Below, piece after piece: positions 22,995 to 35,606 of a stretch of DNA of 64,000 bases. Origin of the DNA: Linnemannia hyalina (taxonomy: Eukaryota > Mortierellomycota > Mortierellomycetes > Mortierellales > Mortierellaceae). A program made the position numbers and the translations under genes. The notes under the pieces were generated by a model. That model ran no database searches and had not been told where the DNA came from. It saw only the letters and a program-made list of their open reading frames with translations. The DNA is taken from contig JAHRHY010000003.1 of NCBI GenBank assembly GCA_019671135.1, positions 2,418,001-2,482,000 of the forward strand, written 5' to 3'. Every line of letters begins with the position of its first letter. The first letter of the stretch is position 1.

Positions 22995-25415
22995 ATGGCG
23001 ACCTACTCCCCTCCTCCTGGTTACCTTCTACCTCCTTCCTCAACAATAACAACCGGTCACTTCCTCCCATCAAAGCCAACAATTCTCCGCTTCCTGGGCT
23101 GGGATGACGCGCGGCTCCACCCGTCAGACTGGAGTCTGGTCACCAACCCCTTCTGGACATCCTTCCTCTTCTCCCTCATCCTCTTCCCCTGTCTCTTCTA
23201 CACCACCTGGTACTTTAACCCGTCGCTCTCCAGGAACCGATTGGGCCTGTCGTGGGCGTTGGGGTTCTATTCGGCCTTACTTTTCACGATTGCGGGGTTC
23301 TATGAGGTTCCGCATTTGAGGACTGTTTTCAACGCAGCCGTCGATTATCAACCCTCCGTCTCTTCAGCACTATCGCTCGGTCATAACGGGGTTGCAACAA
23401 CAGGAACGGGGGCAGGAACGGATGTGGACCTGGGGTTGACGGCGGCTGCTGGAGCTGTTGCGGCAGCCAGGCAAATCTGCTACCCAATCCTCAAGGCTGG
23501 AGCCCTGGTGCTACTCCCAACCCTGCCATCGTTCATGAAGCTGGACCTCTCCTCCACAACATTGGACAAGTATTATTGCTTTTCAGACCTTCCCGCAATT
23601 GACGGTACAAGTACTCTTCAGGATACGTCAGCAAGCGCAACAACAAAACAAATGGGAACTGGGAAATACGGTTTCAGGACTTTGTTGGGTTCGTTCTTTT
23701 TGGACGGGTCCAATTTCTCCCGTCAGTTACAGCAGCAGTTGGTGCAAGTATGGCATGAGCATGAGCACGGGTATCACCACCCGCCTATTCATTATGCGCG
23801 TTCCATCCCGCCTCAGCACCATATCATTCACCCGACAAGAGAGTCAACAAAACCCCCATCATCATCATCATCATCATCATCATCGACAACCCTCAAAGAA
23901 CAAACCCACCGCCAGCAGGGGCACCACAAACAAAGCCAACAGAACCAGCAAAAACAACAGCAGGAACCATCGTTACGCCATAGGATTTTCCAGGGCCAAA
24001 TGAAACGCCCACACTTTCTCTTCTCCCTCGAAAACTACCCTGACGACGGCCGAATCGGCCCACATATTATCGCCGCAAACTTCCAAGCCTTCATAGTCTG
24101 TGATCTGATCCTGGGCGCGATCCACTACCGTCGACAGCTAGAACCGTTCTCGACCGTGGTCCATCATATCATTTATTTCTTTATTGTTGTCCACATGAGG
24201 GCAGGCGATATGCTATCAGTCTTTTGTATCTTGGGGACGCCTATCGAAGGTAAGGAACGTGTGAATTGGGAAGGGAGAGAGTAACAGAGAGAGAGAGGGG
24301 GAGAAAGAGTGTTAGTGAGAGTAGGATAAGGCAATTGACTTTTCGTATATTTGTTGGCATATGGTATGGCATCATGGCATCACGGCAGCGATGGCAGATG
24401 GCCCTGGAATGAGGTAGGGAGATAAAGAGAGCAAGGGATTGAGTTATTGTTCTTGCATGACGAGAATTGTTGTTGTTGGCATGTTGAAGAAAGGCATGAA
24501 AAAACAGTAAGTGACCTTTAGTTCAGGTCGGGAGCGGACGCTGAGGCATGCAGCTATTGACATGCCTTTTTCCGATGACATAGGTTTGATCGGCTGATAG
24601 GTGAATGTGTCTAGGCAGGAGGACACAAGGAACACAAAGGAACGATGAAAAAAAGGGTCGAAGAAAAAGAAAGAGGAATTATAACCCCTACCATGGCTTC
24701 TCTTTCCTCCCTTTCCCCCTTCGCACTCTCCTTTGGCTTGCTAGGGGTGGACACAGAAAGAATCATACAAAGCAGAATCGCTAATGCATGCAAGTGCATG
24801 ATCTTCTCACTTCTCTATCCCTCCCTCCCAACCCCCTTGTGTACCTCTTGTACGTGGGCAAATGTGGCATGGTCCATTTGCACTCAAATAGCATCAAGTA
24901 TGTTCCTAGCCTATGGTCGGATGTTCCCCCACCTCCGAACACCAATCGTCGAACGCCTCTACCTGACATGCTTCATGGCTACCCGTCTCGGATACGTCTC
25001 GCTGCTCTGGCACGAAGTTTACTACAACTACCCCGACAAGTCGGTCTCGTTCCTCTACACTATCACACTGTCGCTGCATGTGTACTGGTTCGTGCTGTAT
25101 ATTCAAACCCAGAGGCGATTTGCGGAGAGGCAGCGGCGACAGCAGTTATGCACGGTGTTGAAGGCGATGGCCAATGCACTCAATGAGGAGTTTGTGGTAT
25201 CTGCTGTTGAGAGCGCTGGGATATCTTCTGCCGATGTGTTTGGAGCGGCTGGCAAGTTGATGGGCAAGGAAGCATATGTCCAGGATGGAGATCAGGATCC
25301 GTTGTTGGACCAGTCTACGGCGAACAGGAGAAAAGAGGACGAAGACGTGTTGTTGCCCCAGCCGGATAGCAATGTTAGCCATCGTAGTCATCGTCGGACC
25401 GAGCCTCAAGTTTGA
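22995..25415 (+). CDS. TLC-domain membrane protein A
   Basis: Multi-pass membrane protein of the TRAM-LAG1-CLN8 family, resembling TLCD4/TMEM56-type proteins. Exons 22995-24249 and 24892-25415 give 592 residues. Hydrophobic segments lie at about 52-72 and 84-102; the later TLC block starts near 357 (HIIAANFQAFIVCDLILGA) and carries the paired His at about 390-391 (VVHHIIYFF). Segments in exon 2 (MFLAYGRMFPHLR, HVYWFVLYIQTQ) complete the domain. The family acts in lipid metabolism or sensing, but not all members are ceramide synthases; the activity here is unknown. A low-complexity Ser/His/Gln insert of roughly 200 residues splits the domain and is absent from paralogue B. The intron of 642 bp sits at exactly the same codon (PIEG) as in B, showing common descent. 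Confidence 0.85.
23857..23883. repeat. (CAT)n microsatellite in TLC gene A
   Basis: A run of nine CAT triplets, read in the TLC frame as a polyserine stretch inside the low-complexity insert. Confidence 0.75.
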
Positions 25416-27321
25416 ACGTGTCGATAGCCATTCGTTTTTTTTTTATCTTTCTTCCTCAAAATCCATCTACGAATATAGTTTCATATGCCAGCTGCTTCTT
25501 TCTCGTCGCAACTTGACCATTTTCCTAAGCTGTCCAAGAAGATGCGAAGGCGTCGAAACGTGCGGGCAATGTGATTGAACGATTCGTGTTATGTTCTTCG
25601 CAGGAATAGATTCCAGTGAAAATAAATGGAGCGATCCAACGGATTTGCGTCTCGATCGCACGTCCACCCTACAGGGAAAGGGAAGGGTAGCAAGGGGAGA
25701 ACGAGAGAGGAGTGGTTGTTTCTCCATTCCGACTCTTTTTTTGTTTTTCTCTTGGTTGCCGCAAGTGCCTCAATATATTAACAAAGCAAGAGTAAGAGTG
25801 GAAGCGAGTTAGGATGAAAGCGACTAGGATGAAAGCGAGAGTGCGTGCCAATCCTCACACTCAATTGCCACACCCCTCTCACCCATCCTCCAGCCATATC
25901 CCATGATATCCATCCAGCCCTTTTTGTTTGTCCTTCAATCTACAATACTTGTATCCCATCGGATCTATCCCGTGTATTTGTGTATTTTTTATTTATTTTG
26001 AACTGTGTCATTGTGTGTGTCTACTTTGAAGCCTGAACAAACATACCCCATGGTCAACGGCATGACAATCTTTTGCCCTTTACCTTGACTTTTCCCTTTA
26101 TTTTGATTTCATTTGATCCCTTTATTCTGATGCAACATTGCCTCCCCTTCCTTGCCTTGATTTATTTTATTTTTGAAGAGAGAGTGTCGTGCAGGTCCCA
26201 TGGTCACATCATCTGAACGCTTTTTTTTCTCTGACATGACCGAAGGGAAGGAGTGCCTAAATTGTTTGTTTTTTATTTTATTTTAGTTTTTGAGTTTGCA
26301 ACAATAGGGCCGATTGTCCTTTCCCATCGGGTTGTAAGTGCTTCTTTCAGCGAGGCGGGATGTTGGCTGGACTTTCGGGCTGCCTTCTTCTATTCCTCCC
26401 CCCCCTCCTCGATCGATTGATGTGAACATGCGGCTCTCCCTCTGTTTTGTTTTTTTTTCTCGGAAAAGGAGATAGAAGTTATGATTCGCTTGAAGAAGAA
26501 GAAAGCTTGTTGAGCACGCGGCAAGGTGGAGAAGCTAAGAGGTTTATCACGCGAAAAAAGAGCGAAGAGTTGAAACCTTTGTAAACATGAAGAATAAGAT
26601 GAGGGATAGTATGAGTTTAGACCATGTGCGAGTGTACAAGCAAGTGGGAGCAGGGTGCGGAAGTGAGATGAGCAAGTTGATAAGGAAGGTGGACGAGAAC
26701 GTGGGTGTTCGGTTTACAATACGGCGAAGCCAAGACAAGACAACTCAAGACAAGACACTTCGAGACGAGGCAGGGTAAAGTAGTAACACGATACACGATT
26801 ATATAACGAATCAATTTAGCATGACGGCTCATGCTAAATGCCGATTGTTCATTTGTTTGTTTGTGCTTGTTTATGTCTTTACAACAGCGTGCGCAAATAA
26901 ATGTGCAATGCCAATGCTTCAATGCCTCTTGCCTAAAAGCCAAATGCCAGCCCAGCGGGGTATGCAACCCTCTTCAGCCTCCTGGCGAGGTCACCCCGTC
27001 GGTCCGATGCAGTTTTTTGTTTTATCTTTCAATATCCACATCTACATCCTCCCTCCTTTTCTTAGCCCACCAACACTCTGCCACTTTCTCATCTCCTTCA
27101 TCTTCACGTTCTCCGCTCTTTCTATAAAACCTTCGTCATCCCCCCCTTTTTCTCATTTTCTTTACCAAAACGTTATCCGAACCAACATACCTTTCTTACT
27201 CTCCACTCCTTCTCTCCACTCCTTTAACGATAACCTCCAACCCTAATTTCGCAGTTCCTTCTTTGTCATCCATACCCTTCTCTCTCTCACTTCTCATACT
27301 TCTATAGCTTATATTTACATA
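25416..27321. other. Intergenic between the TLC paralogues, 1.9 kb
   Basis: No gene is supported. T-rich and CT-rich low-complexity tracts occur throughout, and 27050-27310 is a pyrimidine-rich leader for TLC gene B. A frame at 26821 begins with a signal-like stretch but then degrades into low complexity. Confidence 0.5.
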
Positions 27322-29446
27322 ATGATCGACATTCACGAGCTCACCAGCGGACCCCAGTCCTGCCCCATCTCCCACATGGCATCCTCGCTATTCTCCTCTC
27401 CTTCTTCAGCTTATGACACCTCCAAGTGTGCACACTACTCTCTCACAAACAACCTAGCAACACCCTCCTCCTCCCCAACCTCGCCTTTCCTGTCACTATC
27501 TCCATCCTATTTTTTCACTCGTCAGGAACCACTGCTCTTTTGCAGCTTCGATATCAACCCAAACACTTCAACCTTCACACTCACCTTTCTGACCGCCTTC
27601 GTCCTCCAACTCACCGGATTCTTCCTCTTCAAGCACTATGTCCCCCAAGTCGCCAACGCAACCAAGAACCGACAAAACCGAAGAGCTCTCTCATGGGTCC
27701 TCTCCCTCTTCTCGTCTATTGTCCTCTTCACTGGCACATTCACACTTTCCTCCGAGATTGAATGGAATCTACCAGGCCAGCATCTGGATAGTTCAGCACC
27801 CTTTTTCCTACTAGCGTCGGTGCGCAGGTTCCCCCGCGAGTCCGGACTGGCGACAGGGTACTGCGCCTACTTTGTGAGCTACTTGGTCTGCGATCTGGTG
27901 CTGGGGTGCGTTTATTACCGCGATTTTGTCGATCCCTTGTCCGGGTGGGCACATCATCTGTTCTATCTCGGTGTCATGTCCCGGGCCACTGCTCAGGGTA
28001 ATATTTCGACGCTCTTTGCTATGGGAACACCCATTGAAGGTAAACACTTGGAACATGGGCTTTATTGTTGCATGAGTATAATGGAAAAAAAGAAGAAAAT
28101 AAGAGACCGAGCATGCTGTACTGAACAACGCGCGTTGGCGCAATGAAACATCCAACCACCAGTTGTCACCACATGAACGCACGAGCATAATGGAAAACCA
28201 AAAAAGAGAGACCGAGCAGCTGCAGGACGCACAACGCACCGCGCGACGTTGGGACATTAGAATAACCAACCACGAATACTCATTACAAACACGTTTTCTC
28301 TCCTCTTCATCTCTATTTTTCATCTTTCAACCAAAACCAGTGTCGACAATCTTTCTGGCCACGGGTCACATCTTTCCTACACTCCGCTCAGATGTCGTCT
28401 TTGCGACCTCATTTTTCCTGGCCCGCATCATCTACCCTATCGCCCTCCTCCCAGAGCTCTTCCTTAACGTTGAGTCACGACTCTGCTGGAAGGTCGGCAC
28501 TATGGCGCTTTTGGTCCATGTCTATTGGTTCCACAAGTTTGTTCAGCAACAGCTTAGGTACCACCACGCTAGCCATGCTGGCTTGAGTACCACTGCCACT
28601 AATGATGCTGTCAATGTGGTCGATGAAAAGCCCGCTGTCTCCTCCGCCGCCGTTACCTTCGTGAATACTAGCGAGGAGAGCCTCAAGAAGAAGATGACCG
28701 GGATCGTGTGCGAGTACGATGTTGCCGTCCCTGTTTTCAAGTCTGCGGACGACAGCAACAAGGCTCCCGAGTCCCCCACAGCCTCGAACGGTACTTTTGG
28801 TATGGAATTGCCTCAGATCCAGGTTAACAGTAGCCGTCATCGTCGTCCTCGAGTCGTCCGCCTCCCCTCTGGTCAGTCGATTGCCAGCCTTGCGTCTTTT
28901 GAGAGCTCCAAGGACGACGCCTCTCCAGCTGTCCCTACGAAATTGTCACCACCTGCCATCACCATCACTACCTCTGCCACTTCTACCGCTGATTTCAGAG
29001 CCGCGACGACGGGTGAAAAGACGATGAAGCAGTTGTTGGAAGAGTGCAGCGACGAGGACATTTCGACCTACAAGTTTCCTATCCACAGCAACAAGACCCT
29101 GTCCGCCCTTGCAAGGAAGCCATTGAATGGCGGTGGTAGCCAAAGTGGTCTCTCTGGCGGTGCTGATGGTCTGGGAGTTTCCCGACTGAGTCGTGCATCG
29201 TCTATGCGAGATTCCAAGCGGCGGATTGCATTGGGGTCTGTCCAGTTTGCTGCTGCTGAGCCCAAGGCGACTAAGAAGGAGCCCACTGTTAAGGCTGACG
29301 AGGAGAAGAGCAGCAGTAGAAATGTGGTGGATGGGGATGCTACGGTTGTGATGCGCCCCCGGCGGTCGAGTCCTTCGCGCGATGGGGACTATGGCTTTGG
29401 GACGATTCGTGTCGCCCGAGGAGGCGTCGTAGCTGTGAACGCTTGA
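27322..29446 (+). CDS. TLC-domain membrane protein B
   Basis: Paralogue of the TLC gene 1.9 kb upstream. Exons 27322-28039 and 28341-29446 give 607 residues. Membrane segments include FTLTFLTAFVLQLTGFFLF (about 90-108), ALSWVLSLFSSIVLFTGTF and GYCAYFVSYLVCDLVLGCVY. The paired His lies in WAHHLFYLGV. The junction PIEG followed by VSTIFLATGHIFPTLR matches paralogue A (ASSMFLAYGRMFPHLR). After the last membrane segment comes a long cytosolic-type tail of over 250 residues, Ser-rich and basic, with candidate phosphorylation sites; A has only a short tail there. So the two copies have diverged mainly in their disordered parts. The intron carries an imperfect 95-bp duplication. Confidence 0.85.
28070..28274. 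repeat. Imperfect direct duplication inside TLC B intron
   Basis: Two units of about 92-96 bp (28070-28161 and 28179-28274) share blocks such as ATAATGGAAAA, GAGACCGAGCA, CGCG near the middle and CCAACCAC at the end. They have drifted by substitutions and small gaps. They lie wholly inside the intron and have no effect on coding. Confidence 0.65.
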
Positions 29447-30080
29447 ACGTCTTCCTCCCTTTCTTTTCTATGGTGCACAACCATTGTTTAGTTCACGTAA
29501 ATAAAACATAGACTTATTTTATCAAAATTAACTAAGGGTGGCCAATCAGGTGGACTGTGTGGAGTCCCATCAGCCAGCATCAGGGTGTGAGACAAAGAAG
29601 GTATGTGTCTCATCTGCACATCAGAAAAGCGGGGCTGGTAGGCAGGTAGGCTTTTGCTTTGCTTTTCTCTGGTCTTTGCACCGCTTTTTGACTTTTTACT
29701 CTTTTTCTTCTCCACTCCTTTCACCACCCCTTCCACTGCACCACTGCACAACCCCTTCCCTCTCCCACTCGCGGACACCCCATCCCCTCTCCCTCCCTTA
29801 CATCTCTTCTCCCATTCCTCATCCTTCTTTCGACTCACATCTCTCCTTGTGCATTCACTCACCTCATCATCTCACTTCCTCTTCTCTCTCTGTCCACTCT
29901 CCTCGCTCCACTCCACTCACTTCCTCTCCCACTTCCCTCTCTCTCTCACTTCCTTCTCTCTCCAGTCTCTTCTCCTCTCTTCTATCCACTCCGCCCCACT
30001 CCCTTCTCACACCTCTTCAACCTCTCGATACCACCATTACCAACCAACCAAACAACAACCAAACAAACAACAAAGAAAAG
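29447..30080. other. Intergenic with pyrimidine-rich leader
   Basis: TLC B 3' flank, then about 380 bp of nearly pure CT-rich sequence (29690-30030) ending in an A/C-rich stretch directly before the tetraspanin ATG. Confidence 0.7.
29500..29505 (+). terminator. Poly(A) signal, TLC B
   Basis: AATAAA lies 54 bp after the TLC B stop codon. Confidence 0.6.
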
Positions 30081-31636
30081 ATGACATCACTGAAGAAACT
30101 GCAACGATACTTCTTTGTGTTTATCACAGTCTATATGCTGACAGGAATCGGTGCCCTGGTAATGGGGTCCATGTGGCTCCGTCAGTCTGCCGACGGTGCT
30201 CCCCGTGAAGCTGTCATCTCCCGCGCCATTGAACAAAGTAAATTCGTCTTCCTTTGCTCTCGTTCTCTCTCATACTTCACTCTTTCTCTTGCTTTCTCTC
30301 ACGACAAAGGAACAAGGACGACGGCAAACGATGGAGCAGTAATATTTTTCAAGGGGGTCTTCATTTCACTGACTGGATGAGAAATTCTGGGGCAACAAGG
30401 ACAGGAGTGATCTTGTGAGGGACCCCGACACAACTACAGCAACATTACAACAGCATCAGCAACGAAAGTCTACAACAGCACAATATAACAAGCAGCAAGA
30501 CGAGCCAGGATTCGTGGACAACTGACTCTCGGTCTCACTTTCTTTTGTTGTCCGTTTGACAAATTACCGAGAGAACAGGGGTTAAAAGAAAAAAATGAGA
30601 TGAAATTTCATTTCTGTGTGTGTGTGCCTCGCTTATCGATAACTGAGAGGAAAGGCGACCAAAGCACCTTGTTTTGTCTGACAGGGACGAAGGAGCATGA
30701 CTTCAAAGGGAACTAGAAAAAACAGACGACTTATGTGTGTTTGTGCTCCCCAGTCCAAACATGCCCACAATATCGATCGCTTTATAAAAAGAACGCCCAA
30801 AAAAAACGCTCTCACACAGACACACACACAGATACACATAACAATGGTGACAGTCCACTAGTACCGTAGGCACTAACCGCCCATCCCTCTCCTCTTTAAA
30901 TAACTATAGCGGGAACGCTTATTGGAGCAGCAGTGGCAGCAACAGCACTAGTCGGATTCGTCGGTGGATCAGCTCCCGTTCGGTTCAAGATACTGCTCGT
31001 TGCATTTGTGTGGCTGATGATGACGGCCATGCTAGCGGAGCTCGGACTCGGCGGCGTTATCTGGTTCAAGACCCTGCGCATGCGGAGTCTGTTCCATACT
31101 CAGTGGATCAACGAGTGGTCGGATTCTCTTAAAGTTGCCTTCCAGGACATGGTACGTTGTGTTTGTTTAGGCAATTGATAATGCAGTGCAGTGCAGTGAC
31201 ATCCCGTGCAGAGGCTCAACCTTTTGTTTCATGTTGTTTACGATTAACGTGTTGCATGCATGAATGACTCAAATACCTAACCACCATTTTTGTTTTGCCT
31301 CCAAAACCTTCGGTAAATCGCGTCTATCAAATCCTACAATAGACACAAATGTCAGGATACGGACAGTGCTGTGGATACAACGACCGCGCATCCGTCGTCC
31401 CCCAAGGAGCATGTGCAACGGCAAACGCCCTCAACTTGTACCCAGGATGTGAGGAGAAGGTGTCGGCCTTTGCAGATACCTACTTGCGCAAGTTGTACAC
31501 ATCTCTTTTCGGATTCACATTGGTCAATGTGGTCTGCTTCATTAGTACTGTTATCTTGATCCAGGCCCGTAACGATGAAGAGCGGTATATCCGTATTGGG
31601 CGCAAGGAAGGCCGAACCTACCACGACTCTATCTAA
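30081..31636 (+). CDS. Tetraspanin-like membrane protein
   Basis: Four-pass membrane protein of 230 residues. Exons 30081-30237, 30910-31151 and 31343-31636; the first intron is unusually long at 672 bp. Membrane segments: about 11-32, 54-72, 79-106 and 183-207. The large extracellular loop carries the tetraspanin signature CCG at residues 142-144, plus C157 and C169 (the second in PGC), enough for two disulphides. This matches the simple fungal tetraspanin pattern (Pls1/Tsp types), which organise membrane microdomains and are needed for appressorium or sporulation steps in some fungi. The subtype is not assignable. The gene is convergent with cyclin C, with 239 bp between the stop codons. 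Confidence 0.85.
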
Positions 31637-31875
31637 GGAATCGTAGGATTTGTACACTCTTTGCTTTTTCTACACAAGTACCCTTTATCTTACTCACCAC
31701 GCATGACCGCATCTACACCAACCTACCTATCCCATTAAAAAACTCACATTAGACAAAAAGTGCAAAAAAAAAAAGTGCTGGGATCGTTTCTTCTTGCCTC
31801 CTTTTCACCATTTTTTTTTATTCTTGTAGTTCTTGAAGCATGAAGAGAATGATGCAGGATGAGTGGGGTCGGTCG

Positions 31876-33747
31876 CTATTGCATGCCTTCGAGCTGGGGA
31901 TCCATGAGTTCATAGTTTTCATCAAATTCCATCTTGAGGGCCTGCATCATGGCTGGGACTTGCTCCTCCTCGTAGTCCTTCCAGATACTGTACAATGAAA
32001 GGATCTCCTGCGTGATCTCGATGATCTATTATGTCACCCATTGAAAGAGAGAGAGCGAGTGTGTGTAACTTTTGTCAGTGAATATTCAGAGCTCCAGCAG
32101 ATCAGAAATGAACCTTGAGCTTGCTTGCAACATATGGCCGTTTGGTCATCTTTCTGTGTGAATTATGTTACCTCTTCAATGTCAACGTTGAGATCGGCGA
32201 ACCATTGGACCATGTTCCTGTTATTAATCCCCTGACCCTCATTAGACGACGATGACGACGTAGTCGGGTTGTTCTGGCTCCCTCCACCTGCTCCTGGAGC
32301 TTTAATAACCGAATTTGAAGAATTGAGTTGTGCAAGGTGAATATTGTTGTGTCCCATTATCCCTGAATCGTCCATGGTATTAGGATTACTACTACCTCCA
32401 CTGTTGGCTATGCTATGGCCACTACCGCTACCACCGCCGTTGTTATTGTTGTCGTTGTATTGTTCGGCGTGGACGACACAGATGATGTAGAGTGCTGCGA
32501 GGGCGATCATGTGTGGTGCGTAGAATAGGCACACGTCTGTTCTGTATGAATCATTCAACACAAACCTATTTGTTCAAATGAAAAGTTGAGTCATGTTAGT
32601 GATACATAATAAAATCAATTCACCAACCATAATGAGATGGGGTGAGAGTCAGGCGTGAAGTAGCTACCATGCGGTCTGAAGGTTGGATTCTTCCAGCTTG
32701 AGGTCCTTGGCAATAAGTGTGAGATCTCGGTAGGGATGATAGACGATCAAATAAAACTCCAGTTCTTCCAATAGATAGAATTCAAACTCTGCCACCTTGG
32801 ACGTATCATAATCGAACCCGCCCAGGTCTAATATACAAGGCGCACACAAAAAGAAAAGGGGTGGATTAGTGCCTCTGAAAGTGGAGATCAAGCATACAGC
32901 GCAGAAACTCTTGTGTTAATTAATCGAATGATTGATGATTTACTGGCGAGGGCGTGTTTCATTTCCTGGATGATATGTTTGATGTGTTGCGGGCACTCTT
33001 CAATCTTGCAGGCGAGGTATATACATGTTGCGGCCACCAGCGAAGGATCTGTTGACCGCATACTATTCCTGTGAGAAGAAGGCCAATGAAAAATATATAT
33101 ATATGAGTTCCTCCGCGGTTTTGAAGGTCAAGATGTTCCTGAGTAAACAACTGCTCCTGACGTCCCAATCCTTTTCCTGAGCATTCCATGATTGATCCAG
33201 TATAAAACGTACTTGGTATAGAACCGCTTGAAGTAGACAATGGCGGTAGCGACGACCTGTTGACGGAACTGTAACCGCTTTCCGATTTTTCCGATGACTA
33301 ATGAAGTTGTATCCAAGGAACACAAAATCGACGTTAGTTTCAGTAACAACATTGTAGGTTGTCACAGATGATCAATTACTTGTCCTGGATGATTCCTGAG
33401 GTGAGGTCGCAACATACTGCCGTAGTACCACATCTTGATTTTGGTCAAGGTGTCGATGTTGACGTATTCCAGATCCTCTTTCATGGCCTCCGCAACGCGC
33501 CTCCGATCCAGGATCCAGTGTGTGCTAATTAATTCAGATTGAGAAGTTATTGTCAGAAGACGTGGTTGGGACATTGGGTGTACTATTTTGAAAAAAAAAA
33601 ACAAATATGAAAAAGTCTTTATCTGAATGCTTCTTCAAAGGCCATAGTAGTTTCTCGGAGAATGTGTTCTTTTTGTTCACAAATGGGTGGTTATTCTTTC
33701 GGAGGGTTGACTTACCAATGGGAAGATGTCCAAAAGTTGGCGGCCAT
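31876..33747 (-). CDS. SSN8: Cyclin C, Mediator CDK8-module subunit
   Basis: Partner of CDK8 in the Mediator kinase module; it represses or tunes transcription by RNA polymerase II and moves to mitochondria under stress in yeast. The model has 350 residues in seven exons: 33747-33716, 33524-33418, 33297-33213, 33068-32944, 32827-32668, 32565-32172, 32025-31876. The N terminus MAANFWTSSH matches the conserved cyclin C start. Cyclin-box blocks RQQVVATAIVYFKRFYTK, LVAATCIYLACKIEE, EFYLIVYHPYRDL and LNDSYRTDVCLFYAP follow. An insert of roughly 80 residues, rich in Asn, Gly and Ser, sits just before FADLNVDIEE, where animal cyclin C has only a few residues. The cyclin C assignment is firm; the gene symbol follows yeast usage. 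Confidence 0.95.
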
Positions 33748-35606
33748 TTGGACAAGTAGGTGTGAGGTGAGGCGTCAGATGCAAGGACTTGTTATCGGAA
33801 AAAAGGCGAATAAAGGAAGTTCAAGTTCTCGATGATGGGTGTAGTTGAGGATGGAGTAAAAGTAGATTGTGTAAGGAAGAGGAAAGGAAAGGATGTGTGA
33901 AGGAGAGATGAACTCTCGCGGTTGCACCTCCTCACGACGCGCAGGGGTCAAGGGATAGGGAAATGAGATCAAAAGCCACTGGCAGTCACGCTGCCTGGCA
34001 TTGCGCCCTCTAAGTGGTTGATGGTGCCTGAATTTTTACTCTCAAACAACACCACCATCCCAGTCCACTCAACCTGTGTCTTTGCTATTTATTGCCAGCA
34101 CATCGTACATACTGCGAAAACCAGGGAACGAAGTGGATGTGAACAGAAACCCAGTATTTACTAACAGTGCGATATGTCGTCTGGTGCGTGCCAATGTGCC
34201 CCGGAACAAAGAGAGCGACGTTAGTTAGAAAAAAATAAATGAACAGCACCATCAATTGGATCTGCGAGTTTGTCCCTCACATTGGTTGGTCCAGTTGTTA
34301 ATTGGTTTAAAAAAAAGCAACGCCTTTTTAAACGACCGACAGTGCAAGCCGAATTCTCATATTGAAAACATAATGCACGATGCATTAGCACGATCATGTA
34401 ATAGAACCCCCTCTCTCTTTGTTGAACGTTCGATGAAGGAGAGTTGACACGACGAGGATGAGATCTTTCCAATCTGATTAACAAATGAGGCTCTCAAAGC
34501 TCTATTCGTCACTGTAGGGGATCGTCCATGCGTTCTTTGTTTTTTTCTCTCTTAAAAGTACTCTAGCTGGTCATTGAGAAAGAGTACGTGGCAGAGTGGA
34601 AATACCTGGACTAGGCACGTTCTGCAGGGTAGAAGGCCCAGTTGGTTGCACAACATGGTCGATCAATTGAAGGGTCAGCAAAGGTGACTTTGAGGAAAGG
34701 AAAGGGCAAGTTGGCGATGGTGTTTACGACAGCCATGGAGTACATACGCGTCTCCTGGAAGAAGTGATTTGTCGAGGCGTTTTAACTTTTTTGACAATAG
34801 CCTTTGTTATGCTCTCTTGAAGTTGGTTATTATTTCGCCCGATGCGCGCACACAATTGAGCGAGAATGGAGTGAGAGAAAGAACAGTGAGAGCAGAGTCG
34901 TCCTTGCGGCTAGGACCATTTTTTTTATTTGGTTTCTTTCTTTCTGAGCTTGTCCATCCGAAATTTATATTGATCTATGATTTCCCTTTCAATCAAAGGT
35001 CGCGAGAAGAGAGGCTTCGGAAAGGGATGTGTCGCTTAGCCCCATTGCTTTGTAAAGAAGAAGAAGGCTACCCCCGACTCCCACCTCATTCCAATGAGAA
35101 GTTAGGCTTTCCACGTGACTGCAAACTGCAAGGACAAGGGTCTCTGATATGCTTATTACTATTATTGTTCAATTCGACCCCCTTTTGTTTCTGCTTGTCT
35201 CCCCTCTCTTTCCTTTCTTTTCTTCTCTTTCTCTTCACTCTTTCTCTTCACTCTTCACTCTTCACCCTTTTCTCTCTCTCTCTCTCTCGCCTCTGTTCTT
35301 CTGTCTCCACTCTTCTTCGTCCCTCTTCTCCTCTTCACTCTTCACTCTCCACTCTTCCTCCCTTCCGAACTGCCGGCATCTTTCATTCATTCTTCACACT
35401 TCCTCATCAACGAAAGAACACTCTCTACACCTAATCGCCCTTCTTTTGGCTGAACACACACACTCTCATTCGCTAACACACAGACACTTTTTAGTCTACA
35501 ACAACATAACCACCACCTCACCCCTTTGCATACCCTTTACCCCTCCTTATACGCCTTATACGCCTTATTTTTGAAGCAATTGGCCATTTTTCCAACCCAC
35601 TAAACA
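33748..35606. other. Divergent promoter region, 1.9 kb
   Basis: It separates cyclin C (minus) from the TBC gene (plus). The last 450 bp (35160-35600) are CT- then CA-rich, the probable TBC leader. No other gene, RNA gene or repeat is recognised. Confidence 0.6.

Noticed and set aside
26821..27246. 141-codon frame starting with a signal-like peptide
   Set aside because: After the hydrophobic start it turns into CT-tract translation with no domain, and it overlaps the leader of TLC gene B.
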